DNA from: an uncultured Flavobacterium sp.
Lineage (GTDB): Bacteria; Bacteroidota; Bacteroidia; Flavobacteriales; Flavobacteriaceae
Reading direction: 5' to 3'
Assembly (NCBI RefSeq): GCF_946478785.1
Contig: NZ_CAMLDD010000011.1
Location: 62,001-126,000 of the forward strand
Length of the DNA: 64,000 nucleotides
Within the stretch, counting starts at the first letter, position 1. Every line of letters starts with the position of its first letter. The notes below the pieces were generated by a model. It saw only the letters and a program-made list of their open reading frames with translations. It was not told the DNA's origin and did not search any database. The translations under genes were made by a program, and so were the position numbers. Below, one piece after another: positions 26,365-35,742 of this stretch.

Positions 26365-29085
26365 ATGAAGACAATGAAAAATTGGTTACTTACTGGACTG
26401 TTGTTCATGATAGTGTCAACCGCATTTTCTCAGGGGAAGGTTACAGGTACAATTACCGACGGCACTAATTCACTGCCGGGTGCAAATGTAGTTATCAAGG
26501 GATCTACAACTGCGACTTCTACAGATTTTGACGGTAAATTCACGTTAGAATCTCAAAACAGTTCTGGAGAATTAGTTATCACCTACCTTGGTTATAATAC
26601 GCAAACGGTTAAATTTTCAGTTTCGAACGGTTCAACTACTAATTTAGGAGTAATTCTATTAGAATCGGATTCAAATCAATTAGAGGAAATTGTTGTGAAA
26701 AGTAGTGTTGTTGATATAGCTAAAGATAGAAAAACACCTGTAGCTGTTTCGACTATAAAAGCAGCAGAAATTCAGGCAAAATTGGGATCTCAGGAGTTTC
26801 CTGAAATACTAGCCAATACTCCTTCTGTATATGCAACAAAAGGTGGTGGTGGATATGGTGATTCCAGAATTAATATTAGAGGATTCGACCAAAGAAACAT
26901 CGCTGTAATGATAAACGGAGTCCCTGTTAATGATATGGAGAATAGCTCTGTTTACTGGAGTAACTGGGCTGGATTATCTGATGTGACTTCAGCAATGCAG
27001 GTTCAAAGAGGTTTAGGTTCTTCTAAGTTGGCTATTTCATCAGTAGGTGGAACTATAAATGTTGTTACCAGATCTGCAGACATGAAAGAAGGTGGAACAG
27101 TAGCTCTTACAACGGGTAATGATAATTATTTTAAAAGTCTTGTTTCATATTCTACGGGGAAAATGAGTAATGGATTGTCTCTATCTGTATTATTTAGTAA
27201 TACTATCGGTGATGGATATGTTGACGGTACAAAGTTTTCAGGTCAAAACTATTTCATTGGAGTTGGGTACGCTTCTAAAAATAATAAACATGATTTTCAA
27301 TTTACTTTTACAGGTGCTCCACAATGGCATCACCAAAGAAGTTTTGCAAATACTTTAGCTTCTTATATCCAATACGGAAATCCAGAGGCTAATGAACCAA
27401 ATATTAAGTATAACTCTGATTGGGGTTATAAAAATGGAGAAGAGTATTCATGGGCAAGAAACTTTTACAGTAAACCTGTGGCTTCTCTTAACTATGATTT
27501 CAAAATCTCAGAAAAAACAAAATTATCTTCAGTATTATATGCTTCTTGGGGAAGAGGAGGAGGAACAGGTAACATTGGAAAAAGTCCTTTCGCTTTTAAA
27601 ACTGCAGATGGTTTAGTTCCTTTTGATGAGTTCGTTAAATTTAACACAGGTCAGGCAAATACAGTGGGAGCTCCATTAACTCCTAATGCTGATGGCGAAT
27701 ATGTTGTTAATAGTACAACAGGATTTACTAGAAGAGCTTCAATTAACTCACATGACTGGTATGGTGCTGTAATAAACTTAAATCACAAATTAACAGAAAC
27801 ATTGACCCTTGATTTTGGTATTGATGCTAGAACATACACAGGTTATCACTTTAGAAATGTAAATGACAGATTAGGTGCTGATGTTTATTTTGATAATAAA
27901 AGCGCTACCTATAAGCCAGACGGAAGATATTTATATGAAACTTACTCTGCAACTCCAAGTTTTAATCCATTTACTAACGTAAAAGATCAGGAGAAAATTG
28001 AGTATAACAATAATGGTTATGTTAATTGGTATGGAGCGTTTACACAATTAGAATATTCTGGAGAAAAACTTTCGGCTTTTGTTCAGGGGGCAATTTCTAA
28101 TCAAGGATTTCAAAGAGAAGATACTTTTCTTTATTTAGAATCAGATCCGCTTTATAAAACAGATACTGAAGATATTATAGGAGGTAACGTAAAAGGTGGA
28201 GCTAATTATAATATTAATGAGTACCACAATGTTTTTGCTAATGCAGGTTATTACTCAAAACAACCATTTTTTAATGCGGTTTATCGTAATAATCAATCTG
28301 TTGCATTTGATACTCCTAATGAAAAAATCTTAGGAATTGAAGCAGGATATGGTTACAGATCTTCAATTATTAATGCTAATTTAAATGTTTATTATACTTC
28401 ATGGGAAGACAGATACCAAAGATCAACAGATCCAAGCTCTTCAAACAGAAATGGATACTTTGACGCATTAGGTGTAAACGAACTTCACACAGGTGTTGAG
28501 CTTGAATTAAATTCCAGACCAACTCCTAAATTGAACTTAAATGCAATGTTCTCATACGGAGAATGGAAATATGAAGGAAATGCTACATATAATAAATTTG
28601 ATCAAAATAATGTTCAGCTTGAGTCAGGAACTTTATATCTTGATGATGTAAAAGTTGGTGATGCAGCTCAGACAACAGCAAGTTTTGGGGCTTCTTATGA
28701 AATATTAGAACGTTTTATCGTTGATGCAAATTATCGTTATACTGATAGACTTTATGCTGCTATTGAACCAGGAAGATTTTCAGCAGAAAATCATAAAGGG
28801 ACTTTAGAATTACCATCTTACGGATTAATGGATGCAGGTATTTCATATAAATGGCTAATTACAGGTAAAAATTCTTTAACCTTCAGATTGAATGTAAACA
28901 ACGTTTTAGATGAAATTTATATTTCGGAATCAAAAACAAACATTTTTGCAGACGATTTTGTATCTGGAACTTCAGGGCCTACTTATGCATCATCCGGAAA
29001 AACTTATGATGGTATTGCAAATGCAAACCAAGTGTATTTTGGATTTGGAAGAACTTGGAACTTTAGTATGAGATTTAATTTCTAA
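26365..29085 (+). CDS. TonB-dependent receptor with carboxypeptidase-regulatory-like domain
   Basis: A 906-aa outer-membrane receptor. Order: signal peptide to AFSQ (residues 1-22), a CarboxypepD_reg-like beta domain (GKVTGTITDGTNSLPGANVVIKG, in part, to about 100), a plug domain (about 120-240: INIRGFDQRNIAVMINGVPVND, then SAMQVQRGLGSSKLAISSVGG) and a 22-strand barrel ending in FSMRFNF, the terminal Phe pattern of outer-membrane barrels. There is no SusD partner, enzyme or regulator beside it, so the ligand is unknown. It is flanked by its own promoter and terminator. Confidence 0.93.
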   Translation: MKTMKNWLLTGLLFMIVSTAFSQGKVTGTITDGTNSLPGANVVIKGSTTATSTDFDGKFTLESQNSSGELVITYLGYNTQTVKFSVSNGSTTNLGVILLESDSNQLEEIVVKSSVVDIAKDRKTPVAVSTIKAAEIQAKLGSQEFPEILANTPSVYATKGGGGYGDSRINIRGFDQRNIAVMINGVPVNDMENSSVYWSNWAGLSDVTSAMQVQRGLGSSKLAISSVGGTINVVTRSADMKEGGTVALTTGNDNYFKSLVSYSTGKMSNGLSLSVLFSNTIGDGYVDGTKFSGQNYFIGVGYASKNNKHDFQFTFTGAPQWHHQRSFANTLASYIQYGNPEANEPNIKYNSDWGYKNGEEYSWARNFYSKPVASLNYDFKISEKTKLSSVLYASWGRGGGTGNIGKSPFAFKTADGLVPFDEFVKFNTGQANTVGAPLTPNADGEYVVNSTTGFTRRASINSHDWYGAVINLNHKLTETLTLDFGIDARTYTGYHFRNVNDRLGADVYFDNKSATYKPDGRYLYETYSATPSFNPFTNVKDQEKIEYNNNGYVNWYGAFTQLEYSGEKLSAFVQGAISNQGFQREDTFLYLESDPLYKTDTEDIIGGNVKGGANYNINEYHNVFANAGYYSKQPFFNAVYRNNQSVAFDTPNEKILGIEAGYGYRSSIINANLNVYYTSWEDRYQRSTDPSSSNRNGYFDALGVNELHTGVELELNSRPTPKLNLNAMFSYGEWKYEGNATYNKFDQNNVQLESGTLYLDDVKVGDAAQTTASFGASYEILERFIVDANYRYTDRLYAAIEPGRFSAENHKGTLELPSYGLMDAGISYKWLITGKNSLTFRLNVNNVLDEIYISESKTNIFADDFVSGTSGPTYASSGKTYDGIANANQVYFGFGRTWNFSMRFNF

Positions 29086-29108
29086 AATTTAGAACCAAAA
29101 TAAATATC

Positions 29109-29147
29109 AAAAACGGCATTGACTTTTAGTTTTATGCCGTTTTTTTA
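29109..29147 (+). terminator. Terminator after TonB-dependent receptor
   Basis: AAAACGGCAT at 29110-29119 pairs with ATGCCGTTTT and runs into a T tract, 24 bases after the stop. Confidence 0.8.
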
Positions 29148-29189
29148 TACCCTTTTTTGTTATATTTGTTTTAAACAAAATATTAATCT

Positions 29190-29612
29190 ATGTATCATTT
29201 TATTCAAAAACTCCATTCTGGCTGGGCTTATTTGGCATTATTGCTTTTATTAATTGCAGTTATAAATGCCGTACTTGGACTCACTTCAAAAAAAGATTTT
29301 ACTGCCAAAGACCGCAAAATTGCCTTATTTGCTTTAATCGGAACCCATACACAATTATTGATTGGTTTGATTCTTTATTTTGTGTCACCATTAGGAAAAG
29401 ACTCTTTAGGACAAATGTCTAACGCATCACTTCGATTAACTTCTTTAGAACACCCATTAATCAATCTCATCGCTATTGTTTTAATAACAATTGGCTGGTC
29501 AAAACATAAAAAACTAATCAATAGTGAAGCAAAATTTAAAACATTTGCTATTTTTTACGGATTAGGGTTAGTGCTTATACTCAGCAGGATTCCCTGGAAC
29601 TTATGGTTCTAA
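29190..29612 (+). CDS. Four-TM conserved membrane protein with conserved histidines
   Basis: A 140-aa integral membrane protein. Hydrophobic segments lie at about residues 13-30, 45-64, 90-105 and 119-138. His residues sit near membrane edges: LHSGWAYL at 8-15, GTHTQLLIGL, and LEHPLINLIA. That arrangement is reminiscent of small b-type cytochrome-like or haem-handling proteins of Bacteroidota, but I do not recognise a named family and haem binding is speculation. It stands alone between two terminators. Confidence 0.65.
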   Translation: MYHFIQKLHSGWAYLALLLLLIAVINAVLGLTSKKDFTAKDRKIALFALIGTHTQLLIGLILYFVSPLGKDSLGQMSNASLRLTSLEHPLINLIAIVLITIGWSKHKKLINSEAKFKTFAIFYGLGLVLILSRIPWNLWF

Positions 29613-29620
29613 AAAAACCA

Positions 29621-29648
29621 AAAAAAGCCCTGTTCACGGGGCTTTTTT
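29621..29648 (+). terminator. Terminator after four-TM protein
   Basis: AAAAAAGCCC...GGGGCTTTTTT hairpin with a short loop (about TGTTCACG), starting 9 bases after the stop. Confidence 0.85.
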
Positions 29649-29701
29649 TATCTCGGCATATTATTTGTACAAACTCCCCCAAGTCTGAAAAAAAATAAAT
29701 T

Positions 29702-30193
29702 ATGAGGAATAAAAAATATACTTTACTCTCTATTTTTTCTGTAACCCTGTTAAGTTGCTTTACCTACGTAATGAGTCAGAGTAAACCCGTTGAAACAAGG
29801 GTTTCTCAGGATACCTTAAAAACTGATAAATTAAAAATAGTAAATCTTACTGAAAATGATTCCGTTTTTAGTCTTGATGGTTTAAAACTAAAGGTCTACA
29901 AAAAATCGGCTCATGCTTCCTACTATCATGATCGTTTTAACGGAAGAAAAACAGCAAGCGGAGTGCGCTTCAGCAATAATAAATATACTGCAGCCCATAA
30001 AAAATTACCCTTCGGTACCAAAGTAAAAGTCACAAACGAAGCCAATGGAAAATTTGTAATAGTTGAGATCACAGACCGAGGCCCATTCGTTAAAACAAGA
30101 GAAATTGATTTATCCAAAAGAGCTTTTATGGATATAACCAAAAGTAAAGGAGCGGGAGCAATGACCGTTACAATTGAAACGATTCAAAATTAA
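29702..30193 (+). CDS. RlpA-like septal ring lytic transglycosylase (DPBB domain)
   Basis: A 163-aa exported protein. The N-terminal hydrophobic segment ([20 protein letters not shown]) has a Cys that might be lipidated. The double-psi beta-barrel spans about residues 75-160: [54 protein letters not shown], which are the conserved RlpA segments including the catalytic Asp in ITDRGP. RlpA enzymes cut peptidoglycan strands lacking stem peptides. No SPOR domain is present, so targeting to the septum is uncertain. Confidence 0.88.
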   Translation: MRNKKYTLLSIFSVTLLSCFTYVMSQSKPVETRVSQDTLKTDKLKIVNLTENDSVFSLDGLKLKVYKKSAHASYYHDRFNGRKTASGVRFSNNKYTAAHKKLPFGTKVKVTNEANGKFVIVEITDRGPFVKTREIDLSKRAFMDITKSKGAGAMTVTIETIQN

Positions 30194-30198
30194 AAACT

Positions 30199-30227
30199 AT
30201 CCGAAAGTTCTAAACAAACTTTCGGAT
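30199..30227 (-). terminator. Terminator overlapping the 3' end of the DinB-family gene
   Basis: ATCCGAAAG at 30199-30207 pairs with CTTTCGGAT at 30219-30227. Read on the minus strand the stem is followed by a T-rich run, and the DinB stop lies in the loop. It also closes the convergent rlpA transcript to some extent. Confidence 0.6.
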
Positions 30228-30665
30228 ACTCATTATAATTCCGGTGTGGGTGCCTTCATGGTAATTATTGAATGATATAGCATCTTCAACGTTTCGAAGT
30301 GTAAATCCCATACTCGTGGTATATTCTCGATAATTTACAAAAATTTTATCTGCATAGTCTTTTTGAGCCTGATACAGAGTTTCTGAAAGTAATCTTTTGA
30401 TTTCATCCACTTCCACTTGCGAAACGTCGCCTTCCGGTTTGGTTCCTTTACTGTATTTGGCAATAAATTCTTCAGAAGCCATCGTTGGCAGACCTGATAA
30501 TTTATAAACCAAAGATTGTTGGGCAGCGATACAATGCGCAATATTCCAAATCAGGTTGTTATTAAAACCTTGCGGGATTTTATTTAATTGTTCTAATGAA
30601 TGATTGTCTAAAATTTTTAAAAGAATTTCTCTAATTGTTTTTTGTACATCGAAAACTGAATTCAT
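30210..30665 (-). CDS. DinB family protein
   Basis: A 151-aa four-helix-bundle protein. The metal triad typical of DinB-like (YfiT/bacillithiol transferase-related) proteins is visible as His in IWNIAHCIAAQQS (about residue 43) and the HxxxH pair in NNYHEGTHTGIIM near the C-terminus. Members transfer thiols or other small groups in stress responses, but this sub-group is uncharacterised. It is divergent from the ArsC-like gene, sharing a 75-base gap. Confidence 0.82.
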   Translation of the reverse strand: MNSVFDVQKTIREILLKILDNHSLEQLNKIPQGFNNNLIWNIAHCIAAQQSLVYKLSGLPTMASEEFIAKYSKGTKPEGDVSQVEVDEIKRLLSETLYQAQKDYADKIFVNYREYTTSMGFTLRNVEDAISFNNYHEGTHTGIIMSIRKFV

Positions 30666-30740
30666 AAATTTATTTTTTTAATAAAATTAGGCAATTTTCA
30701 GTTTCAATGGATTTCCTTTGTATTCAAAATAAATATAATT

Positions 30741-31097
30741 ATGAACAAAATATACTACCTAGCTTCTTGTGATACTTGTCGTAAAATCATCAAAAATTTG
30801 CCAAAAGACAATAATTTAGTTTTTCATGACATCAAACAAAATCCAATTACTGAAATTGAACTGGAAGAAATGTATCAGCTATCTGGTAGCTATGAAGCTT
30901 TATTTAGCAAAAAAGCACAATTGTATAAGTCTTTGGATTTAAAAAATAAAGCTTTGACAGAAGCCGATTTTAAAAAATACCTTCTGGAGCATTATACGTT
31001 TTTAAGTCGTCCGGTATTTATCATTGACGGCAAGATTTACATCGGTAACAGCCAGCCAAATACACTGCAGGTTATGAAAGCCTTAGGAGAGAAGTAG
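30741..31097 (+). CDS. ArsC/Spx family protein (arsenate reductase-like)
   Basis: A 118-aa thioredoxin-fold protein. The N-terminal CDTC motif (residues 10-13) follows the first strand; LSRPVFIIDGKIYIGN carries the conserved Arg-Pro of the ArsC active site. True ArsC has a single reactive Cys and uses glutathione, whereas CxxC is seen in Spx-like relatives, so a redox or regulatory role is as likely as arsenate reduction. There are no other arsenic genes nearby. Confidence 0.82.
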   Translation: MNKIYYLASCDTCRKIIKNLPKDNNLVFHDIKQNPITEIELEEMYQLSGSYEALFSKKAQLYKSLDLKNKALTEADFKKYLLEHYTFLSRPVFIIDGKIYIGNSQPNTLQVMKALGEK

Positions 31098-31159
31098 CCT
31101 AAAAATTCTTAGGATTCGATTTGCGTTAGGGATTACTTCACATAATTTTTATTTTTATC

Positions 31160-31262
31160 GGAGTTCAGTGAATTTCATTTGCAGCGGAAATCCTTTTTTG
31201 AGCTTTTTTGCTCTAAAAAGATTATAGCGGATAGCCCGGCCTTTAGGCAACGCCCAAATAGT
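31160..31262. repeat. REP-like dispersed repeat (copy C)
   Basis: The reverse complement reads TGGGCGTTGCC, CCGGGCTATCCGCTATAATC, an imperfect hairpin (CTTTTTAGAGC/GCTCAAAAAAG) and GGATTTCCGCTGCAAATG. The first two blocks match copy A at 3028-3110. It is non-coding and accounts for most of the 31098-31341 gap. Confidence 0.6.
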
Positions 31263-31315
31263 TTTTAAAACACAGACGTTATAGAACCAGAAAGCATCAC
31301 TGTTAAGTTTTTTAG

Positions 31316-31323
31316 TATCTTTG
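31316..31323 (+). promoter_or_regulatory. -7 box TATCTTTG deciding the yicC start
   Basis: This TAnnTTTG box covers the upstream TTG that would otherwise give a longer frame, so translation must start downstream, at the ATG at 31342. Confidence 0.6.
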
Positions 31324-31341
31324 CGCCTTTATACTCAATAT

Positions 31342-32202
31342 ATGATACAATCGATGACTGGTTTTGGTAAAGCATCTTTGCAATTGCCTACAAAAAAAAT
31401 TACGGTAGAAGTAAAATCCTTAAACAGCAAAGGTTTAGATCTGAACGTAAGAATGCCATCAGTTTACCGCGAAATGGAATTAGGTCTGCGTACTTTTATT
31501 TCGACAAAACTTGAAAGAGGAAAAGTAGATTTTGCAATTTACATTGAAAGTACTTCTGAGCAGACTTCTACAAAAGTAAATGTTCCGGTTGTAAAAAATT
31601 ATATTGCCCAATTAAGAGAGGTGTATCCGGCTGCAGATGAAACGGAATTAATGAAAATGGCTGTTCGCATGCCTGACGTTCTAAAAACAGAACGTGAGGA
31701 AATCGATGAAGACGACTGGGATCAAATTCAGGTTATTATTGAAGAAGCTCTTCAAAATATTTTAAGTTTCAGGAAAGACGAAGGAGAATCACTTGAAAAA
31801 GAATTCAATCTTCGAATTGGAAACATCCGTCAATATATGGAGGATGCCTTGGCGTTGGATCCGGAAAGAGTGCAGGCTATAAAAGATCGTTTGCAGACCG
31901 CAATTTCTGAATTGCAGGTCAATGTTGACGAAAATCGTTTCGAGCAGGAATTGATTTATTATTTAGAAAAGCTTGACATTACAGAGGAAAAAGTTCGTTT
32001 AACGAATCATTTGGATTACTTTTTAGAAACAATAAAAGGTACTGAAGCCAATGGTAGAAAACTTGGTTTTATAACTCAGGAAATGGGTCGTGAGATCAAT
32101 ACAATGGGTTCAAAATCAAATCATGCGCAAATGCAGAAATTGGTGGTGATGATGAAGGATGAATTGGAGAAAATTAAAGAACAGGTTTTGAATGTATTAT
32201 AG
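31342..32202 (+). CDS. yicC: YicC/YloC family endoribonuclease
   Basis: A 286-aa protein starting MIQSMTGFGKASL, the invariant opening of the family. Middle: EVKSLNSKGLDLNVRMPS; C-terminal DUF1732 region: RFEQELIYYLEKLDITEEKVRL (split) through EANGRKLGFITQEMGREINTMGSKSN, all strongly conserved. E. coli YicC has been reported to have endoribonuclease activity. It is the first gene of a yicC-gmk-nadD set, a common bacterial order. Confidence 0.95.
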   Translation: MIQSMTGFGKASLQLPTKKITVEVKSLNSKGLDLNVRMPSVYREMELGLRTFISTKLERGKVDFAIYIESTSEQTSTKVNVPVVKNYIAQLREVYPAADETELMKMAVRMPDVLKTEREEIDEDDWDQIQVIIEEALQNILSFRKDEGESLEKEFNLRIGNIRQYMEDALALDPERVQAIKDRLQTAISELQVNVDENRFEQELIYYLEKLDITEEKVRLTNHLDYFLETIKGTEANGRKLGFITQEMGREINTMGSKSNHAQMQKLVVMMKDELEKIKEQVLNVL

Positions 32203-32268
32203 AGTCATTAGGAAAAGTGAATGGTAATTAGCGATTCACTTTTTACTAATTACTAATTACTTATAAAA

Positions 32269-32841
32269 ATGAGCAAAGGAAAATTAATTGTTTTCTCGGC
32301 ACCGTCAGGATCGGGAAAAACAACTATAGTAAGACATTTACTGCAACAAGAAGATTTAAATTTAGAATTTTCAATCTCAGCCGCTTCCCGCGACCCACGC
32401 GGAGAGGAAGTTAACGGAAAAGATTATTATTTTATTTCGCTGGAAGAATTCAAAAAACACATCAAAGCCGAAGATTTTCTGGAATGGGAAGAAGTGTATC
32501 GTGACAACTTTTACGGCACTTTAAAATCGGAAATCGAAAGAATCTGGGCATTAGGAAAAAACGTGATTTTTGATATTGATGTAGCAGGAGGATTGCGTAT
32601 CAAACACAAATTCCCGCAACAAACATTAGCTGTTTTCGTAAAACCTCCAAGCGTAGATGAATTGAAACGCCGACTAAAGGAACGTTCTACTGAAAGCGAA
32701 GACAAAATCAATATGCGAATTGCCAAAGCTTCTGTAGAATTGGCTACGGCACCACAGTTTGACGTTATTATCAAAAATTACGATTTGCCTTTGGCTTTGG
32801 AAGAAGCACATCAGTTGGTGAAGAATTTTGTAAATAAATAA
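32269..32841 (+). CDS. gmk: Guanylate kinase
   Basis: A 190-aa enzyme phosphorylating GMP to GDP with ATP. P-loop APSGSGKTT at residues 9-17, the GMP-binding segment SAASRDPRGEEVNGKDYYF with FYGT (YGTLKSEIE), and the lid RRLKERSTESEDKINMR are all visible. It follows yicC by 66 bases. Confidence 0.97.
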   Translation: MSKGKLIVFSAPSGSGKTTIVRHLLQQEDLNLEFSISAASRDPRGEEVNGKDYYFISLEEFKKHIKAEDFLEWEEVYRDNFYGTLKSEIERIWALGKNVIFDIDVAGGLRIKHKFPQQTLAVFVKPPSVDELKRRLKERSTESEDKINMRIAKASVELATAPQFDVIIKNYDLPLALEEAHQLVKNFVNK

Positions 32842-32951
32842 GTTATTACACAGAACTACGCAAAGTAAAGCGCAGAGATACACAAAGAATTAATAAATTA
32901 CTTCGTGCATCTTTGCGAAAACTCTGTGAATCTCTGCGAAACAAACCACAT

Positions 32952-33533
32952 ATGAAAATAGGCCTCTATTTCGGAACATACAATCCCATTCATGTTGGTC
33001 ATATGATAATTGCCAATCACATGGCTGAATTTGCCGATATAGATCAGGTCTGGATGGTAGTTACGCCTCATAATCCGTTAAAAAAGAAAGCCACTTTGCT
33101 TGATGACCATCATCGTCTGCAGATGGTGTATCTGGCAACGGAGGATTTTCCAAAAATAAAACCTTCGGATATTGAGTTTAAGTTGCAACAGCCCAATTAT
33201 ACAGTAAATACGCTGGCCCATTTGCAGGATAAATATCCAAATCATGAATTTTCACTGATAATGGGCGAGGATAATTTGAAAACGCTTCACAAGTGGAAAA
33301 ACTACGAAGTGCTTTTGGATAATCATGATATTTATGTTTACCCGCGCATTTCAGAAGAACCTGAAAATACCGAATTAAAATCACATCCCAGAATCCATAT
33401 TATTGATGCTCCTATTGTAGAAATTTCGTCTACTTTTATTCGGAATACTATTAAAAAAGGGAAAAACATCCAGCCGCTTTTGCCTTCAAAAGTCTGGGAT
33501 TATATTGATCACAACAATTTCTATAAAAAGTAA
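32952..33533 (+). CDS. nadD: Nicotinate-nucleotide adenylyltransferase
   Basis: A 193-aa nucleotidyltransferase making NaAD from NaMN and ATP in NAD synthesis. I start at MKIGLYFGTYNPIHVGH, which holds the nucleotide-binding GxYNPxHxGH motif; the 13 upstream residues come from a repeat-like spacer (CTTTGCG/CTCTGCG units). The ISSTFIRN motif, which binds ATP phosphates, is near the C-terminus. It lies beside, but converges with, the NAD-related operon on the other strand. Confidence 0.96.
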   Translation: MKIGLYFGTYNPIHVGHMIIANHMAEFADIDQVWMVVTPHNPLKKKATLLDDHHRLQMVYLATEDFPKIKPSDIEFKLQQPNYTVNTLAHLQDKYPNHEFSLIMGEDNLKTLHKWKNYEVLLDNHDIYVYPRISEEPENTELKSHPRIHIIDAPIVEISSTFIRNTIKKGKNIQPLLPSKVWDYIDHNNFYKK

Positions 33534-33550
33534 AACGCAAACTAGTACAA

Positions 33551-33580
33551 AAAAAGCCTGAATTGAAAATTCAGGCTTTT
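33551..33580. terminator. Bidirectional terminator between nadD and the rhodanese-like gene
   Basis: AAAAAGCCTGAATT...AATTCAGGCTTTT hairpin with A and T runs on both sides. It ends both nadD and the long minus-strand gene set. Confidence 0.85.
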
Positions 33581-33601
33581 GAGTCTATAGAAAAATATAT
33601 T

Positions 33602-34198
33602 TTACTTTACTTCTGTACCTTCAAAGGTAATTCTGAGATCATTGACATTTACCAGTTCATCCAGTTCATAGATGTTTTTATATCCGTAGCCATACAAGTT
33701 GATGTGTGTTGGAATATTCAAAGCCAGCATGACAGGCTTTCTATTGGATAATATCTGTGTTTCGAAATTGTTTTTTGGCTTAGCCATTTTAGAAGCAAAG
33801 TCGATTGGGTCGCCATCAAAATTATTATTGCAGTAAATCAATATTTTGGTATTGGTATCCGGAATCAATTTAAAAAGATTATCCTGTGTAAAATCGGTAA
33901 AATCCAAATGAATAGCGCCTTTTAAATGTTTTCTGTTAAATCGAAAATCAGAACGGCTGTCTAAGATTACCACATTTTCTTCTTTTGACATTTTCAAAAA
34001 AACATCAAGACTGATCAAACGTTTTTCTCTTTGCTTTTCTAATTCGGAAACCAGATTTTTAAAATCATCGTAGTCAACGAGTGCTTTTGGATAATGTTCT
34101 TTCTCTGCCATCTTTTTTGTTTGATTTGAAGTTTGTGAATGAGCAAAGCCAGTTATAAAAAAGTTTCCTGCTAAAATTATGAGGATTGAAATTTTCAT
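33602..34198 (-). CDS. Periplasmic rhodanese-like domain protein
   Basis: A 198-aa exported protein with signal peptide to HSQ (about residue 22). The rhodanese fold follows: VVILDSRSDFRFNRKHLKGAIHL is the CH2A-like segment, and KILIYCNNNFDGDP holds the active-site Cys, although the loop differs from the usual CxxGxR. It starts 38 bases after the nadV-like gene and could be the last gene of that operon, but its export signal and function do not fit NAD metabolism. Confidence 0.75.
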   Translation of the reverse strand: MKISILIILAGNFFITGFAHSQTSNQTKKMAEKEHYPKALVDYDDFKNLVSELEKQREKRLISLDVFLKMSKEENVVILDSRSDFRFNRKHLKGAIHLDFTDFTQDNLFKLIPDTNTKILIYCNNNFDGDPIDFASKMAKPKNNFETQILSNRKPVMLALNIPTHINLYGYGYKNIYELDELVNVNDLRITFEGTEVK

Positions 34199-34236
34199 AG
34201 CTTATATTTTTAGATTATTTATAACCGGCTTGGTAT

Positions 34237-35706
34237 TTATGCCTCAACGTTTGCTGTTGTACTGACACGGGCTCTAATATCACTTAAAGATTGCTCTGCT
34301 AAAAGTTTTCCATCTCTAAAAACTTCTTTCAATTCACCTTGTTTTTCTTCTTCCCATGAAACATTATCTGTTAATTGATAAACACCATCAACCAAATCAA
34401 TTTTCATTAGCCCTTTAGCTGATTTCTTAGTTCCGTCATCCGTAATTGGATCTTTGAAGATGGCTCTTCCTTCGCCATCAACTTCTCCGTACGTTGCTTT
34501 CATTGCAAATCCGAAAGTGTCTCTGGTGTTGTACTGATAGGTAAATGAACCAATTCCTAAAACTACATTGGTAGAAGCGAAACCTTTTGCTTTTAAACGT
34601 TCGCAAATTTGAGTCGCTCTTGCTACCGTAATACTATCGCCGTAAATAGCACCAATTTGAGGTACAAGCTCTTTGTAGCCTTTAGCGTTAGTTGTACCTC
34701 CAAAAACATCCCAAAGCAGCTCAATTACACCTTTCTTTTCTTGTTCGTTTTTTCCAGTCGGATTTCCGCAGATAATATCAACCGGATCACCACTGTCAGG
34801 GCGAATAACCACTTTACCTTCTCGGGCAATAATATCTTCTTTTAAACGCGGTAAATAATCGGTTAAGACTTTCCATAAATCCCACGTATCAGAAACGATA
34901 GAAACAATTCCTTTTGGATACACTTCTGTGATTAATCTTTTGAAGGTTTCGCATTCTCCTTCGGTAGTTCCCATACACATTACAGAATGCTCTGTTGCAG
35001 CCACAGAACCTGCGATTAATTCGGTATCTGAATTGGCGTTGTAATATTCTTCAAAGAAATCAATGGCCGGAATCGTATCAGATCCTGTAAAACTCAATAA
35101 ATGTCCGGCTGCAGAAGTTATGGCTGCTTCGATTCCGCCCATTCCTCGCATAGAGAAATCATGTCCCTGCCAGTTTACAAAATCAGGTACAGACGAGGTT
35201 TCATCTGCATATTTATCTAATACTTTTCTGTATTCTCTTGCGATGGTGGCTGAGTTACATGGCAGCCAAATCACGGCAGAAAGCAAGGTTTCGAAATAAT
35301 TAGTCAACCAGAAAAATTCCGGAATCGTATTGTACATAGTAAACATTGGCACTCGCAATGGGACACTTGAACCTTCTGGCAAAGCCTTAAAAACCATGGG
35401 AATATATCCTAAATCATGAAGATCTTCAATATGTTTTGTTCCGACTTGATTTTCACCTAAATAATTATTGATTCTGCGAGAATATTTTTTAACGACTTCT
35501 TCTTTTGGCTGTTTGAAGAAATACGCGTCAAAATCATGGATAATATATTTTTTGATGAAATACTGCAATCCGAAAAATACAACTTCATCAAGACTTTCAA
35601 TTCTTGATTTTCTGGGTGTCCAGTTAGAATAAACTAATGTGGTTTTGTCTGGGTATTGTCTTCTGTGGTCAACTTTGTAACCATCTGTTAGTAATAGTGG
35701 GTTCAT
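34237..35706 (-). CDS. nadV: Nicotinamide phosphoribosyltransferase (NAMPT/NadV-like)
   Basis: A 489-aa type II phosphoribosyltransferase of the NAMPT branch, which joins nicotinamide to PRPP giving NMN. Visible landmarks: LLTDGYKVDHRRQYP at the N-terminus, MRGMGGIEAAITSAAGHL, the catalytic His in AATEHSVMCMG, VVIRPDSGDP (ribose/phosphate site) and GSFTYQYNTRDTFGFAMKAT. Length equals eukaryotic and phage NAMPTs. It is the last clear member of the NrtR-headed gene set. Given the unusual PRPP-synthetase-like gene upstream, a Namat-like activity (nicotinamide plus ADP-ribose pyrophosphate) should be considered too. Confidence 0.92.
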   Translation of the reverse strand: MNPLLLTDGYKVDHRRQYPDKTTLVYSNWTPRKSRIESLDEVVFFGLQYFIKKYIIHDFDAYFFKQPKEEVVKKYSRRINNYLGENQVGTKHIEDLHDLGYIPMVFKALPEGSSVPLRVPMFTMYNTIPEFFWLTNYFETLLSAVIWLPCNSATIAREYRKVLDKYADETSSVPDFVNWQGHDFSMRGMGGIEAAITSAAGHLLSFTGSDTIPAIDFFEEYYNANSDTELIAGSVAATEHSVMCMGTTEGECETFKRLITEVYPKGIVSIVSDTWDLWKVLTDYLPRLKEDIIAREGKVVIRPDSGDPVDIICGNPTGKNEQEKKGVIELLWDVFGGTTNAKGYKELVPQIGAIYGDSITVARATQICERLKAKGFASTNVVLGIGSFTYQYNTRDTFGFAMKATYGEVDGEGRAIFKDPITDDGTKKSAKGLMKIDLVDGVYQLTDNVSWEEEKQGELKEVFRDGKLLAEQSLSDIRARVSTTANVEA

Positions 35707-35742
35707 ATATTTTATTAGTTAATTTATAAATTATTTTTAAGT

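Noticed and set aside
32842..32951. ORF start at 32913 for nadD
   Set aside because: The extra 13 residues come from a CTTTGCG/CTCTGCG repeat-like spacer; the nucleotide-binding motif begins right after the ATG at 32952.
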